Notes: generated by a model not told the origin, from the letters alone. 64,000 nucleotides of DNA from Paenibacillus harenae DSM 16969 (GCF_000422465.1 NZ_KE383846.1:171249-235248), one strand, 5' to 3'; shown: positions 8,594-18,174, counted from the stretch's first letter. A program made the numbers and translations.

Positions 8594-8926
8594 TTGAATG
8601 CGCACAATTACATCCCGAAGAAACCTGCGGTTATTGATTGCAATATCGAAAAAACGTTAGACGTTATCGGCGGGAAATGGGCTTTCCTTGTATTGAGGGA
8701 GCTGTTCTGCGGCACAAAAAGATTCGGAGAGATCCAACGCCTTATCCCCGCAGTCAGTCCGCGGGCGTTAACAAGCACGCTTCGTCATCTTGAAGAGAAG
8801 GGCGTGCTTGAACGCAAAGTTTTCCCTACCGTGCCCGTTACGGTTGAATATACGCTTACGCCTAAGGGCGAGGACCTGCATCGTATCTTGAAAGAAATGA
8901 AGCTTTGGTCTGCCAGATGGACGTAG
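8594..8926 (+). CDS. HxlR family transcriptional regulator
   Basis: A winged-helix regulator of the HxlR (MarR-like) family, 110 aa from TTG 8594, which has AAGGAGG at the right distance; the ATG at 8576 overlaps that ribosome site. The family hallmarks are present: a conserved N-terminal cysteine (IDCNIEKTLDVIGGKW), RFGEIQRLIPAVSPRALTS as recognition helix, and the wing ending in VEYTLTPKGEDL. Such proteins often sense electrophiles or redox state through the cysteine. It converges with the DUF421 gene, their stop codons three bases apart, so its target is not evident from context. Confidence 0.88.
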   Translation: MNAHNYIPKKPAVIDCNIEKTLDVIGGKWAFLVLRELFCGTKRFGEIQRLIPAVSPRALTSTLRHLEEKGVLERKVFPTVPVTVEYTLTPKGEDLHRILKEMKLWSARWT

Positions 8927-8929
8927 CCG

Positions 8930-9802
8930 TCATTTGAGCGATTGATCGGGCAGCGGTTTGATCCCGTTTTGAAAGCGGTCCAACGCCTCCTGATAGACTT
9001 GCCGGTCCTGTTCATTCCGCGCTAAGCTCCCCAACCGGTGCAGCTCCGCTTCAAAATGCTCGGTCAATAGGGCCACGCGGTCGCGCGGCCTTAATTGACT
9101 GCCGACATTCCGGCCTTGCTCATGAACGTTTTCCGCATAAAGCCTGCCATGACTGTCGATTTGCGCGAGCAGAACATCCTTTTTATTCATTTTCTTCCGC
9201 TTCAGCTCGCTTTCGAGCCAGCGCTTGTCGTACCCCGACTCACTCAGCGTTTCCTCTAAAAACTCACCGTCCATCATGACGGTTTTAGCCTCATGCTCAT
9301 TCTCAAGCTCCCAACCGAGCGTTTCAGGCGTAAGCGGCTGATACTGCTTCTTTTTTAGCACATTAATTTCGCCGCTCGGCTCCATCACGGCGAATTCAAC
9401 GTCAGCCACCCGGAAAACATCCTTTTTGCGAAGCAGCTCGAGCAGCTCGTCCAGCGTAATTCGTTCCTTATACAGCTGTTTCTTTAACAACCGCCCGTTC
9501 TGAATCAGAACAGTCCCCTTGCCGTCAACGAAATCGCGAATCTTTTTGCTTTTCATGGTAAGAAACTCCATACCGACAGACACGCTAACCCAAACGGCTA
9601 AAGAAATAATCCCCAAATACCATAAGTTATCGACATCAAGTGATACATAAGCCGCGATATTGCCAATCGAAATACCCGTAATATACTCGAATAAGGATAG
9701 CTGCGATATTTGTCGTTTGCCCAGCACCTTCGTAAACGCAAAGAGAATAAACAGCGACGCCACGGTGCGTATAACGATTTCAAGCCATGCTGGCATTTCC
9801 AC
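8930..9802 (-). CDS. DUF421 (YetF-like) membrane protein
   Basis: A 290-aa protein with three N-terminal membrane helices (about residues 8-25, 34-52 and 60-78), then a cytoplasmic YetF/DUF421 domain (KGTVLIQNGRLLKKQLYKER, LRKKDVFRVADVEFAVMEPSG) and a charged C-terminal tail. Bacilli carry several of these; YetF-type proteins occur in spore or vegetative membranes and some homologues affect spore germination, but no reaction is known. The ATG at 9802 follows an AAGGGGGAG site. The gene is monocistronic. Confidence 0.85.
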   Translation of the reverse strand: MEMPAWLEIVIRTVASLFILFAFTKVLGKRQISQLSLFEYITGISIGNIAAYVSLDVDNLWYLGIISLAVWVSVSVGMEFLTMKSKKIRDFVDGKGTVLIQNGRLLKKQLYKERITLDELLELLRKKDVFRVADVEFAVMEPSGEINVLKKKQYQPLTPETLGWELENEHEAKTVMMDGEFLEETLSESGYDKRWLESELKRKKMNKKDVLLAQIDSHGRLYAENVHEQGRNVGSQLRPRDRVALLTEHFEAELHRLGSLARNEQDRQVYQEALDRFQNGIKPLPDQSLK

Positions 9803-9863
9803 TCCCCCTTTCCATTCCTATAGTGTCCAGATTGTGTAAAGTCATGCGTTTTTCATTTCTTTG

Positions 9864-9968
9864 TTGCAATTCTCGCGGGGATAGTGTATTATACAAAAGA
9901 TATGATATATTTAACCTCAGAAAATCCCCCAGTAAGATTCAATGATTTCCTCGGATTTTGAGTTTTTT
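9864..9968 (+). other. Candidate short transcript: promoter followed by a terminator hairpin
   Basis: TTGCAA (9864-9869) and TATTAT (9887-9892) are 17 bases apart. About 25 bases on, CTCAGAAAATCC (9916-9927) can pair with GGATTTTGAG (9953-9962) with a two-base bulge, and six T follow. A transcript of roughly 70 nt and no coding content would result. The remaining 260 bases to 10232 hold only the hairpin at 10177. No known RNA family was recognised. Confidence 0.35.
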
Positions 9969-10176
9969 GCCGTTAATTCCCAATCATGTTTCGGTCTGTA
10001 TTTTCTGATTCACACTGGCGCGGTCATCGGAGCCGTAAGGACGAGAGAGAGGTAGGGCTTTCGTTGTTTTAGGATGCAAGTTTCAGGCAACTTTTTACAC
10101 ATGTTATTAGCTGCTAACAAGGGGATTCCGTGCGGCCTTTCATTCGACAGGTCCGGTTAAATATACGATACCAATA

Positions 10177-10220
10177 AGGGCTGTCCCGTAAGCGCGTTAT
10201 CGCGCTTGCAGGACAGCCCT
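10177..10220 (-). terminator. Hairpin behind the GH2 gene
   Basis: GGGCTGTCC (10178-10186) pairs perfectly with GGACAGCCC (10211-10219), and AGCGCG/CGCGCT forms an inner stem. It stands just after the end of the leftward sugar locus I. The T-run is weak, so termination may rely on the stem strength. Confidence 0.6.
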
Positions 10221-10232
10221 GTCCAATTTTAT

Positions 10233-12002
10233 TTATAGAACCGGTGACAATCCCGCATTTAATTGCCGGTATACCTCAAGCGGAAGCTTCGGTACTCGAT
10301 TGAAGTCGAGCAGCCCGTTCTTCTCCTGCTCCACATCGGTAAGCTGCGTATAACAATAGCCCTGAAGTCCGCCTGCCGATAATATCGGACGCATGACGGC
10401 GATTAATCTGTTCAGGAAATCCTGGTCGTCGCTTGCAGAGGAATAACCCCAGCCAAGCCCGCTGTCGCGAATATAAGAGATGCCGCCGAATTCCGACATT
10501 TGAACCGGCTCCCCTTCATAGGCGAAGCCCGGCAATATAATTTTCCTGCCCTGCGGATCGCTCTTCACGGCCCGCTCCGGCGTCGTATACCTTCCGGCCA
10601 GTATTTCTTCGCGATACTCATAATCATGAACCGTGTAGATGTCGGATTTTACGTGTTCCCAGCCGTCATTCGAAATAACCGGCCGCGTAGCGTCCAGAGA
10701 TTTCGTCAAATAGTAAAGCGTCGAGGCATGATGCTGCTGTCTTTTATCGATCAGAATATTCGGCGCCCCCCAGCTCTCATTCAGAGGAACCCACACCACG
10801 ATGCACGGGTGGTTATAGTCGCGTTGAAGCGCCTCCTGCCACTCCTTCGTGACACGGCTTACATATTGCTCCGAGAACTGATAGGCGTTGGCCATTTCTC
10901 CCCATACGAGCAGCCCCAGCTTATCGCACCAGTACAGGTATCGCGGATCCTCGATTTTCTGATGTTTTCTCGCCCCGTTAAAGCCCATTTGTTTCGTAAG
11001 CTCGACGTCGCTCCGCAGCATCTCATCGCTGGGCGCAGTCAGGACGCCGCCAGGGAAATAACCCTGGTCCAAAATAAGCTTCATATAATAAGGGCGGTTA
11101 TTCAGGCGTATTATGCCGTCTTCGATCGATATCTTTCTCATGCCGAAATAGCTGGTCACTTGATCAAGCACGGTCTCGCCGCTGCGGAGCGTGAACTCCA
11201 CATCGTACAGGTTCGGCTTCTCCGGGGACCACCAACGGCCGAGTCCGTGATCATTGAAGTCGTGCAGTTTAATCGACACTTCTTCTTCCGCAGCGGTCAC
11301 CCGGATACCATGCTCCGCAATCAGCTCGCCTTCGAACGTTATGCGAATATTTAAGCGAAGCTCCTCATATTGTGCTATTCCATGGAAAAACCCGCGTATA
11401 TCGATTCTATTCGTATCAATGTCCGGCGTCATCCTTACGCGGCTCATATGCGCCGGGCTAACCGCTTCGATCCATACCGGCTGCCAAATACCAGTCGTCC
11501 TTGTATAAAAGACCTGCTCGGATCGCTCCTTCCAATACTGCTTTCCCCTAGGAAGCGTGACGTCCTTGCTGTAGTCTTGGGCGCGTACGACAATACGATT
11601 GGATTGGCCGGATTCGTTCAAGGCAGCCGTAATATCCGCCTGGAACGGCGTATGCCCGCCTTCATGACTCGCCGCAAGCCGGCCGTTCACCCATACTTTT
11701 GCCTCGTAATCAACGGCGCCGAAGTGTAAAATGATTCTTTTGCCGGTAAATCCGGCAGGAATGACGACGTCCTTCCGATACCATACGATATCGTGAAATT
11801 CTTTCTCGTGTATGCCGCTCAGCTCGCTCTGATAGCAGAACGGCACTTGAATGGCACGGTCAAATGTCTTGCCCTCGTACCATCTTCCGTCTTCTCCTTC
11901 GTCTTTGTCATCGTATGCAAATTGCCACTCGCCGTTTAGACTTAGCCATGATTGGCGTTCGAATTGCGGTCTAGGATATTCGCTTCTTAATGGATAAGCC
12001 AT
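10233..12002 (-). CDS. Glycoside hydrolase family 2 protein (cytoplasmic)
   Basis: A 589-aa GH2 enzyme of the beta-galactosidase/beta-glucuronidase group. It has the jelly-roll sugar-binding domain (about 1-185), an immunoglobulin-like domain (185-290) and the TIM barrel. The acid/base Glu409 lies in VPLNESWG and the nucleophile Glu504 in MSEFGG. There is no signal peptide, so it should act inside the cell on imported oligosaccharides. It is the last gene of locus I, 27 bases after the GH43 lipoprotein gene. The exact sugar (galactose, glucuronic acid, arabinose or mannose) cannot be read from the sequence. Confidence 0.9.
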   Translation of the reverse strand: MAYPLRSEYPRPQFERQSWLSLNGEWQFAYDDKDEGEDGRWYEGKTFDRAIQVPFCYQSELSGIHEKEFHDIVWYRKDVVIPAGFTGKRIILHFGAVDYEAKVWVNGRLAASHEGGHTPFQADITAALNESGQSNRIVVRAQDYSKDVTLPRGKQYWKERSEQVFYTRTTGIWQPVWIEAVSPAHMSRVRMTPDIDTNRIDIRGFFHGIAQYEELRLNIRITFEGELIAEHGIRVTAAEEEVSIKLHDFNDHGLGRWWSPEKPNLYDVEFTLRSGETVLDQVTSYFGMRKISIEDGIIRLNNRPYYMKLILDQGYFPGGVLTAPSDEMLRSDVELTKQMGFNGARKHQKIEDPRYLYWCDKLGLLVWGEMANAYQFSEQYVSRVTKEWQEALQRDYNHPCIVVWVPLNESWGAPNILIDKRQQHHASTLYYLTKSLDATRPVISNDGWEHVKSDIYTVHDYEYREEILAGRYTTPERAVKSDPQGRKIILPGFAYEGEPVQMSEFGGISYIRDSGLGWGYSSASDDQDFLNRLIAVMRPILSAGGLQGYCYTQLTDVEQEKNGLLDFNRVPKLPLEVYRQLNAGLSPVL

Positions 12003-12029
12003 GTTCCCACTCCAGTCCTGTTTCTTCTG

Positions 12030-14507
12030 CTATTTGTATAGTTTAGTTAACGGCTTGACGGTCATTTGATGAAAGCTCATCATTGACCGTTCGGACTGAA
12101 TGCCGACCTTGCCGTACAGAAACGGATTTGGATCGGTATAGTCGATTAACGCCGTTTGTTCATCATCCGCGAACACCCTAATGCGGCCGCCTTGTACGAC
12201 AACCTTGATCGGATAATCGCGTCCCGCCTCCAGGTCCAGCGACTCGCTTGCAAGCAAGATAGAATCATAGTTCATCCGGCTCAGCGTCAACTGCGAGGCG
12301 GATAGTCCGACATAATACCCCATCGCCGCGTCTCTCACTTGATCGGGATGATAGGATTCATTCGTCTCGCGTATGAATAGGCCTCCCGTATCGTCTTCGT
12401 CATCGAGCCGTACGTTGACCGAGAACTGATAGTCGCTCCAGCGGTCATCGCCCGCGAACAGCCTGTCGTCATCAAAACCGCTGCCCGTGTAGCCGTCATC
12501 CCTTTGACTGAACATACCGAATTTCGCTTGAACCGCTTCCTCGTCTAAGAGGACCGATTCTCCCTCCGGCTTCAAAGCTTCGAACAGCTCAAAGGAAAGC
12601 AGCTCGGCTGCTCCATCCTTCAGCATCACCCTCAGCTCCTGAAAGCCGGCCGGAATGTCCAATGTTCCGACGCGAAGCTTTGCCCATTCCTGTTCGGCAA
12701 AGGCCGGATCGTCTGCTCGTATTGTCGTTTTCACGGCTTTGCCGCCGCCAATCGACCACTCCAGCACGACGTCCTCCTCCGGCTTCCGCAGCGTTAATCC
12801 GATCCCGTAAGCGGCATCCGTCCTGGCATTCACTTTATACTTCAACCAATCGCCGCTTGTGCGAAGAGCAACCGAATAGCTGCCGGCCTCCGTCCTGCCG
12901 ATCGGCACGCCGTCTTCCGCACGATAGTCGCTGCCGCCTTCCGCAGGCTGCCTTATATGAAATCCGCGCTCGGCATCCTTCAAATAATGAACCGCTTCAA
13001 CCGCGCCCGGCAATGGCTTATAAGCTTCAAAATCGCTGCTGCCGTCCGCATCGTTCGCGAAGGCCGTATACTCGAACACCGAACGCGCGCCGGTTGCCAC
13101 GTAACCGATCCGTCCGCTTCTTGATGCGCCGGACACCTGCTCTTCCAGCTTCTTCATCCCGTCGAAAAAGACGAGAACGGATGATCCTCGCTGCTCGATG
13201 CGTATCGTATGCAGCTTCGAATAATCAAACTCGGCTGGAAGAACCGCTTCCGCCGCAGCCGTTTCCCCGCCTTCTGTTACAGCAATGAGCTCAAGCTTTC
13301 CCGAAGCCGGCAGCAGCCGGACTGCCGAATAATTCGATTCGTCAAGGTAGGCGAATACGGCGCTGACCGTGCTGTCCGCCGAAATCGAATCTTCGTAACG
13401 CAGATTATATTCCGCGATGAACGTCTCCGCTGTCGGCTCTGTGCTCAGGACCCTATCTTCGGATTGCTCCCACAGCTTCGAGTCGATAGGATCAGACAAC
13501 CAGCCGTATACGGCCGGCATGACCGGCGCAGGCTGCCCATGCTCATGAGTCGGTCCTAATACAACAAGCTTCTCGCCATTGAAAGCAAGACGGTCAATAT
13601 TGAGTTCCCGGACCGGCGGGCCTTCCGCGGAATGGCCGACCAAATTGTGATACGTGATATAGTAGGAATCCATATCCGGACCGAGCACCGTAGAGCTGTG
13701 GCCCAGACCCTTGAACTCTTCCTTTACGTTGATAATGACCGGATTATTAGCCGGAATCGCATAATCGCCGAACGGACCGTCCTTTGAAACCGCATAGTTG
13801 ACGCGGTAGCCGCTGCTGAATACATGATTGCCCGTATACGTCATATAATAGAGGCCGTTTCGTTTCCAAATCATCGACCCTTCCGTCCAGTGACCGAGAA
13901 ACGCATTCGTCGTTACCCCGATATCCATCGTAAATGGGTCGGGCATTTCATGCACGACAATCCCCTGAGTGCCGGCGTTCGTGAAGTACCATTTGCCGTC
14001 ATCGTCAATAAATACGGAGCCGTCTATCGTATTGCCGAGATTCTCTGTTTTCACCGTGAACGGACCGGTCGGGCTGTCGCTCTGCAGCACATAATGCCCC
14101 TGTCCGGCAGGCGATGTATATAAATAGAAGCTTCCGTTCCAATAGAATACTTCCGGGGCATAAGCCCCCGTCGTAATCGGATCCTCCGTCACCAGCCCTT
14201 CATAGCTCCAATCAACCAGATTGTCCGAGCTCCACGCTTTAATGCCGGGGCGCCAATCCTTCGTACTGCAATATAAATAATATCTGCCGTTATGCCGCAT
14301 GATGAAAGGATCGCCAATCCCGTAATCCTCCCATTCCTGCTCCAGCTTGAACGAATTCGTATACACCTTCGCATCCTCCTTCAGCAAGATAACCTCCTTC
14401 CCGGCAGGCTCCGTTTCACATGCGCTGACCGACAGCATAATCGATGCTGCCAGAAGAGCGGTAAATGCCCCATTCAGCCGCAGATACCCAAGTTTGCGCG
14501 CCCCCAT
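12030..14507 (-). CDS. GH43 lipoprotein with C-terminal binding modules
   Basis: An 825-aa surface-anchored enzyme. A lipoprotein signal ends in VSAC (Cys30); a five-bladed GH43 catalytic domain follows with general base Asp66 (IGDPF), pKa modulator Asp162 (TIDGSVF) and acid Glu209 (TEGSM). Behind it come a GH43 C-terminal concanavalin-like domain (about 340-490), a CBM6-like region (about 510-660) and another concanavalin-like segment (about 680-820). GH43 enzymes release arabinose or xylose. The ATG follows AAGGGG and lies three bases from the permease stop, so the enzyme is co-made with the importer. Domain borders in the C-terminal half are approximate. Confidence 0.87.
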   Translation of the reverse strand: MGARKLGYLRLNGAFTALLAASIMLSVSACETEPAGKEVILLKEDAKVYTNSFKLEQEWEDYGIGDPFIMRHNGRYYLYCSTKDWRPGIKAWSSDNLVDWSYEGLVTEDPITTGAYAPEVFYWNGSFYLYTSPAGQGHYVLQSDSPTGPFTVKTENLGNTIDGSVFIDDDGKWYFTNAGTQGIVVHEMPDPFTMDIGVTTNAFLGHWTEGSMIWKRNGLYYMTYTGNHVFSSGYRVNYAVSKDGPFGDYAIPANNPVIINVKEEFKGLGHSSTVLGPDMDSYYITYHNLVGHSAEGPPVRELNIDRLAFNGEKLVVLGPTHEHGQPAPVMPAVYGWLSDPIDSKLWEQSEDRVLSTEPTAETFIAEYNLRYEDSISADSTVSAVFAYLDESNYSAVRLLPASGKLELIAVTEGGETAAAEAVLPAEFDYSKLHTIRIEQRGSSVLVFFDGMKKLEEQVSGASRSGRIGYVATGARSVFEYTAFANDADGSSDFEAYKPLPGAVEAVHYLKDAERGFHIRQPAEGGSDYRAEDGVPIGRTEAGSYSVALRTSGDWLKYKVNARTDAAYGIGLTLRKPEEDVVLEWSIGGGKAVKTTIRADDPAFAEQEWAKLRVGTLDIPAGFQELRVMLKDGAAELLSFELFEALKPEGESVLLDEEAVQAKFGMFSQRDDGYTGSGFDDDRLFAGDDRWSDYQFSVNVRLDDEDDTGGLFIRETNESYHPDQVRDAAMGYYVGLSASQLTLSRMNYDSILLASESLDLEAGRDYPIKVVVQGGRIRVFADDEQTALIDYTDPNPFLYGKVGIQSERSMMSFHQMTVKPLTKLYK

Positions 14508-14510
14508 CGC

Positions 14511-15347
14511 TTACCCCTTCAGTCCGCTGATCGCAAGCGACTCTATGAAATAACGCTGACAGAAGAAAAAGACGAGAATAACCGGAACCATCGAAATAAT
14601 GGAAGCTGCCATAATAACCGGATAGTTCGACGAGCCCATATATTGCGACTGCATCGATGCGATCAGCACCTGGATCGTTTGTTTCTCCGGCGTATGCAAG
14701 TAAATAAGCGGCCCCATAAAATCATTCCATATGCCCATGAAGCTCAGCGCGGCTTGAGCGGCGATCGCCGGCTTCGCTACCGGCAGCGCAATCGTCCAGA
14801 AGGTGCGGAAGAAGCCGCTGCCGTCGAGCTTAGCCGCTTCGACCAGCTCCGTCGGCAGGCCGCCCGCAAGGTACTGCCGCAGGAAGAAGACGACAACGAT
14901 ATTGCCGAACAGTCCGGGCACGATAAGCGGCAGCAGGGAATCGACCCAATTAATGGCCGAGAACCCGATAAATTGCGGAATCATAACGACGGAATAAGGA
15001 ATCATCATCGTCCCGAGCAGGCATAGGAAGATCGTATCCTTAAACGGAAAGTCGATTTTGGCGAATGCATAGGCTGCCATGGTCGATGTGAATAAGCCGA
15101 TCGCAAGCACGAAGACGACGATGATCGTGCTGTTCATGAAACCGCTGAGCAGCGGCGAATCGTTCCAAGCCGTCACGTAATTTTTGAATGTGGCCGGGTC
15201 CGGTATCCATTTTGGCGGAATTTCGAATACGGTCCGTTGATTTTTCAAGGAAGTGGATATCGTCCATACGAACGGCGCCAGCATGATGATCGAGCCGATG
15301 CCCAGAATCAGCGACACCCACAGATTAGTTATTCGTTTCTGTTGCAT
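14511..15347 (-). CDS. Sugar ABC importer permease, MalG/AraQ type
   Basis: A 278-aa inner membrane permease with six helices and the cytoplasmic EAA loop (VEAAKLDGSGFFRTFWTIAL) that contacts the ATPase. It pairs with the permease encoded 40 bases upstream; together with the binding protein at 18457 they form a carbohydrate uptake ABC importer of the CUT1 class. No ATPase is encoded in the cluster. A C-terminal QRYFIESLAISGLKG is typical of MalG-type subunits. Confidence 0.94.
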   Translation of the reverse strand: MQQKRITNLWVSLILGIGSIIMLAPFVWTISTSLKNQRTVFEIPPKWIPDPATFKNYVTAWNDSPLLSGFMNSTIIVVFVLAIGLFTSTMAAYAFAKIDFPFKDTIFLCLLGTMMIPYSVVMIPQFIGFSAINWVDSLLPLIVPGLFGNIVVVFFLRQYLAGGLPTELVEAAKLDGSGFFRTFWTIALPVAKPAIAAQAALSFMGIWNDFMGPLIYLHTPEKQTIQVLIASMQSQYMGSSNYPVIMAASIISMVPVILVFFFCQRYFIESLAISGLKG

Positions 15348-15387
15348 TTGAAATCAAGCTCCCCTCGCTAACGGTAACGGCTAAGAC

Positions 15388-16281
15388 TTAATCGTTATAA
15401 ACCCAGCGCTTCGACAAGCGGAACTGGATCAGCGTAACGACGAAAATGATAAGGCCGAGAACCCACGCGATTGCGCTGGCATAGCCCATGCTAAAGTACT
15501 TGAACGCATTTTCGAAAATATAGAACACGACGGTTGCCGCGCTGTATTCCGGACCGCCGTCCCCTGCCAGCACGTAGATTTGGCTGAACGATTGGAATGC
15601 GCCGATCACGCCCATGACGATAACGAAGAAATGAATGTTCGTCAGCAGCGGAATCGTAATTAGCCACAGCTTCTGGAAAGCGTTCGCCCCGTCCACCTCG
15701 GCCGCCTCGTAATAAGTCGTCGAGATCGATTGAAGCCCCGCAAGATAAAGCACCATCGTGCCTCCGACGCCGCCCCAGATGCCCATCAGGATCATCGACG
15801 GTTTAATCCAGTCCGGGTTCCCCAGCCAATTCGGCCCTTGTATGCCGAACCAATTCCACAGCGATTGATTAAGCAGGCCGAAGTCCTGATTCAATATCCA
15901 CTGCCACAGCAGCGACACCGCAATAATCGGAGAGATGACCGGCAAGTAATAGATCGTTCTTAGAAAAGAAATCCCTTTGAGCGGCCGGTTCATCATAATG
16001 GCCAGCAGAAGCGCAACGATCATGCCGACCGGAATGCCGAGCATCATGAACACCGTATTATAAAGCGATTTGTATACCTTCTCGTCCTGGAACACCTCGA
16101 TATAATTGTCTAGTCCTACAAACTCCGGAGGAGAGACCAAATCCCAGGAAGTGAAGCTTAGCCAGACGGAGTAGATCAGCGGCGCAACGCCGAAGATGAG
16201 AAATCCGAGAGCGGGAGCCGCTACAAACAGATAGGCCCATGCGTATTCCTTGCGGATATAACTAGGTTTGCGTTTTTTCAT
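15388..16281 (-). CDS. Sugar ABC importer permease, MalF/AraP type
   Basis: A 297-aa permease with six helices; the EAA motif is YEAAEVDGANAFQKLWLITI. It is the first gene of the permease-permease-GH43-GH2 operon and has its own promoter and cre-like site (16474-16510) behind the terminator of the regulator gene. The ATG at 16281 follows a GAGGATG site. The partner binding protein is encoded 2.2 kb upstream. Confidence 0.94.
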   Translation of the reverse strand: MKKRKPSYIRKEYAWAYLFVAAPALGFLIFGVAPLIYSVWLSFTSWDLVSPPEFVGLDNYIEVFQDEKVYKSLYNTVFMMLGIPVGMIVALLLAIMMNRPLKGISFLRTIYYLPVISPIIAVSLLWQWILNQDFGLLNQSLWNWFGIQGPNWLGNPDWIKPSMILMGIWGGVGGTMVLYLAGLQSISTTYYEAAEVDGANAFQKLWLITIPLLTNIHFFVIVMGVIGAFQSFSQIYVLAGDGGPEYSAATVVFYIFENAFKYFSMGYASAIAWVLGLIIFVVTLIQFRLSKRWVYND

Positions 16282-16473
16282 GCGTACACATCCTCGCGCT
16301 AACGATTCGATAGATTAAATAGGTATTTGTTGCATTAGCAGAGAAGCAATTGAAGCTTCGGCTGTATTCCCTCGCCCCTTCCGCAGCCGTCATCTAACCT
16401 TCGTATGCTTGGCCGGTATTTTGCACATCGCGATTGACGCCTCCTCTAGTTAAGTGTAAATGAAACCATTACT

Positions 16474-16510
16474 GTAAGCGCTTTACCTAATAGAAATATT
16501 ATAAATTATA
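16474..16510 (-). promoter_or_regulatory. Promoter -10 and cre-like site before the permease operon
   Basis: On the minus strand TATAAT (16505-16510) is a good -10 box, and GGTAAAGCGCTTACA (16474-16488) lies just downstream, near the expected transcription start. The latter matches the pseudo-palindromic CcpA cre consensus well. Bound CcpA there would hinder transcription when preferred sugars are present. An ATACAGTATA half-dyad (16534-16543) upstream resembles the operators at 19945 and 33216. Confidence 0.55.
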
Positions 16511-16546
16511 TTGTTATATGTTTATATATTAAATACAGTATAAAAA

Positions 16547-16580
16547 AACACCATCATGCTCGACTAAGCATCATGGTGTT
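16547..16580 (-). terminator. Terminator after the GntR/PBP regulator gene
   Basis: AACACCATCATGC and GCATCATGGTGTT pair over 13 positions with one mismatch, and the minus strand continues with seven T. It separates the regulator gene from the permease operon. Confidence 0.85.
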
Positions 16581-16607
16581 TTAAATTTTCGCTTATTGTT
16601 CCAACGC

Positions 16608-17666
16608 TCATTTCTTCGTGAACTGAACCGGAATGACGATACGCTGCGGTTCATATTCTCCTTCCAGTTGCGCATGCAGCAGCTCGACGGTCACCTTGCA
16701 TATTTCATCCTCATTTTGCTGTAAATACGAAACATCCTGGAAATCAGGCCTGTCGAAGCAGACAAGCTCCATCTCATCCGGCACCGATTTTTTCAGCTTC
16801 TTCGCCGCGTAATACGTATAATTCGTCAGCTCAACATTGACGATGAAGGCGGCCGTGACGCCCGGACGCTCGCTCATAAAGGCTTCGATAATAGACTGGG
16901 CGCTGCCGCCCGATATATCCTCGATTTTCAGAAAGCACCAGAGGTCCTTATTGATTGGAAGCTTTCTGGCCAAATACGCTTTCTCGAAGCCGATGAGCCG
17001 CTCCTCCGTAGCCGTGTTCGTAATTTCCGGCGTAATAAGCGCAATCCGCTCATGGCCGCGGTCGAGCAAGTGGGCGATCGCCTCCTCCGTTCCGTTCACA
17101 TTATCCGAGCTGACGCTGTACGTGCGGATTTCCTTCAGGAAACGGTCGATCAGCACATGCGGGAACTTATCGAGCGACAGCCGCAAAATACTTTCGTTAT
17201 ACCGCTCCTTCTCCGTCGGGAAAATAATGAGGCCCCTTACGCCGGAGGCCACCATCGATTCGATCGCCGCGCTTTCCTCCGTCTGCGATTCCCTCGTAAT
17301 CCGAACCTGCAGGCTGTAGCCGCTTGCCGTTACGTATTTCTCCACCGAATCGAGTATTTTTTGGTCGACCTTCGTTTTCATGCAGGGCAGGATCAGACCG
17401 ATCACGCCTCTTCCTCCGAGCGGCACCCCGGCCTCGTGACCGCTCTCGTTCAACTGCCGGACGAACGTCCCTTTCCCTTGGATGCGCACGAGCACTCCCT
17501 CATCCGCCAGGCCGATTAACGCATTTTTGCTCGTAATCTGGCTGACCCGGTAGTGCTCAGCCAATTCTTTCTCCGATGGGACGCGGTCTCCCGGGCGAAG
17601 CTTGCCAGCTTTGATTTGTCCCAAAATATCGACTTGAATTTGTTTGTACAAGGGATGATTTTTCAT
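16608..17666 (-). CDS. GntR/LacI-type hybrid sugar regulator (AraR-like)
   Basis: A 352-aa repressor with a GntR winged helix at residues 5-72 (PSEKELAEHYRVSQITSKNA) joined to a periplasmic-binding-protein fold of LacI type (GVIGLILPCMKTKVDQKILD..., VSSDNVNGTEEAIAHLLDRG, CFDRPDF). This is the domain order of Bacillus AraR, which releases DNA on binding arabinose. It lies inside locus I between the binding protein and the permeases, so it very probably controls that locus. The palindrome ATACTA-N4-TAGTAT at several promoters is a candidate operator. A half-site TATACTAAAT lies about 35 bases before its own ATG. Confidence 0.9.
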   Translation of the reverse strand: MKNHPLYKQIQVDILGQIKAGKLRPGDRVPSEKELAEHYRVSQITSKNALIGLADEGVLVRIQGKGTFVRQLNESGHEAGVPLGGRGVIGLILPCMKTKVDQKILDSVEKYVTASGYSLQVRITRESQTEESAAIESMVASGVRGLIIFPTEKERYNESILRLSLDKFPHVLIDRFLKEIRTYSVSSDNVNGTEEAIAHLLDRGHERIALITPEITNTATEERLIGFEKAYLARKLPINKDLWCFLKIEDISGGSAQSIIEAFMSERPGVTAAFIVNVELTNYTYYAAKKLKKSVPDEMELVCFDRPDFQDVSYLQQNEDEICKVTVELLHAQLEGEYEPQRIVIPVQFTKK

Positions 17667-17865
17667 GCTGCCTCCCTATTCATATATTAATATATATAAA
17701 TATACTAAATTAATTCCATTCTGTCAGCAACAATTGTTGGGGCACGTTGGTCGCAGTACGCATCTATGAACCGGAGCGCTTATCGATGGTTTGAAGGGCC
17801 AAGAAACTATTTGAAGTTTACCGACTAACTAAGGGTTACTAGGCGTGCGCATATGGATAGGGATG

Positions 17866-17948
17866 GATGGAGGTGGATGGATGGAGAGGTGGATGGGTGG
17901 ATGGGGGTGTATCTCTAATTAATGAGGTTGTATCTCTAATTAATGAGC
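17866..17948. repeat. GGATGG low-complexity run and 19-base direct repeat
   Basis: From 17866 the plus strand is a run of GGAT/GGTGGAT units ending near 17906. Immediately after it the 19-base sequence TGTATCTCTAATTAATGAG occurs twice in tandem (about 17908-17926 and 17929-17947). Neither part is coding. It forms the left border of the mini-hairpin cluster. Confidence 0.7.
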
Positions 17949-18174
17949 CAAAGCTCATTATTTAGTAGGATCCGGGCTGTTTTTTTCGATTTAGTGAGGC
18001 AAACCTCATTCCCCATGAAGGCAGCCTCATGGCGAGTGAGGATTGCCCCACTGTTTCATCCGGGCCCTAAGAGAGACGGCAAACAGAGTGAGGTTTGCCT
18101 CACAAATCAGTGAGGTTGCCTCACTGTTTCATGCGTGCTCAAAGATTGGCATAAATAGAGTGAGGTTGGCTCAC
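17943..18174. repeat. Cluster of seven GAGG/CCTC mini-hairpins
   Basis: Seven short inverted repeats stand in 230 bases: ATGAGCCAAAGCTCAT (17943), GTGAGGCAAACCTCAT (17994), ATGAAGGCAGCCTCAT (18015), GTGAGGATTGCCCCAC (18036), GTGAGGTTTGCCTCAC (18088), GTGAGGTTGCCTCAC (18110) and GTGAGGTTGGCTCAC (18160). Each has a 5-6 bp stem and 3-5 base loop. The same family recurs at 48175-48365. They lie between the binding-protein gene and its regulator and are not coding. Confidence 0.8.

Noticed and set aside
10020..10110. GAGAGAGGTAGGGCT segment reminiscent of a riboswitch core
   Set aside because: No supporting stems for c-di-AMP, c-di-GMP, lysine or manganese riboswitches, and no gene downstream on that strand.
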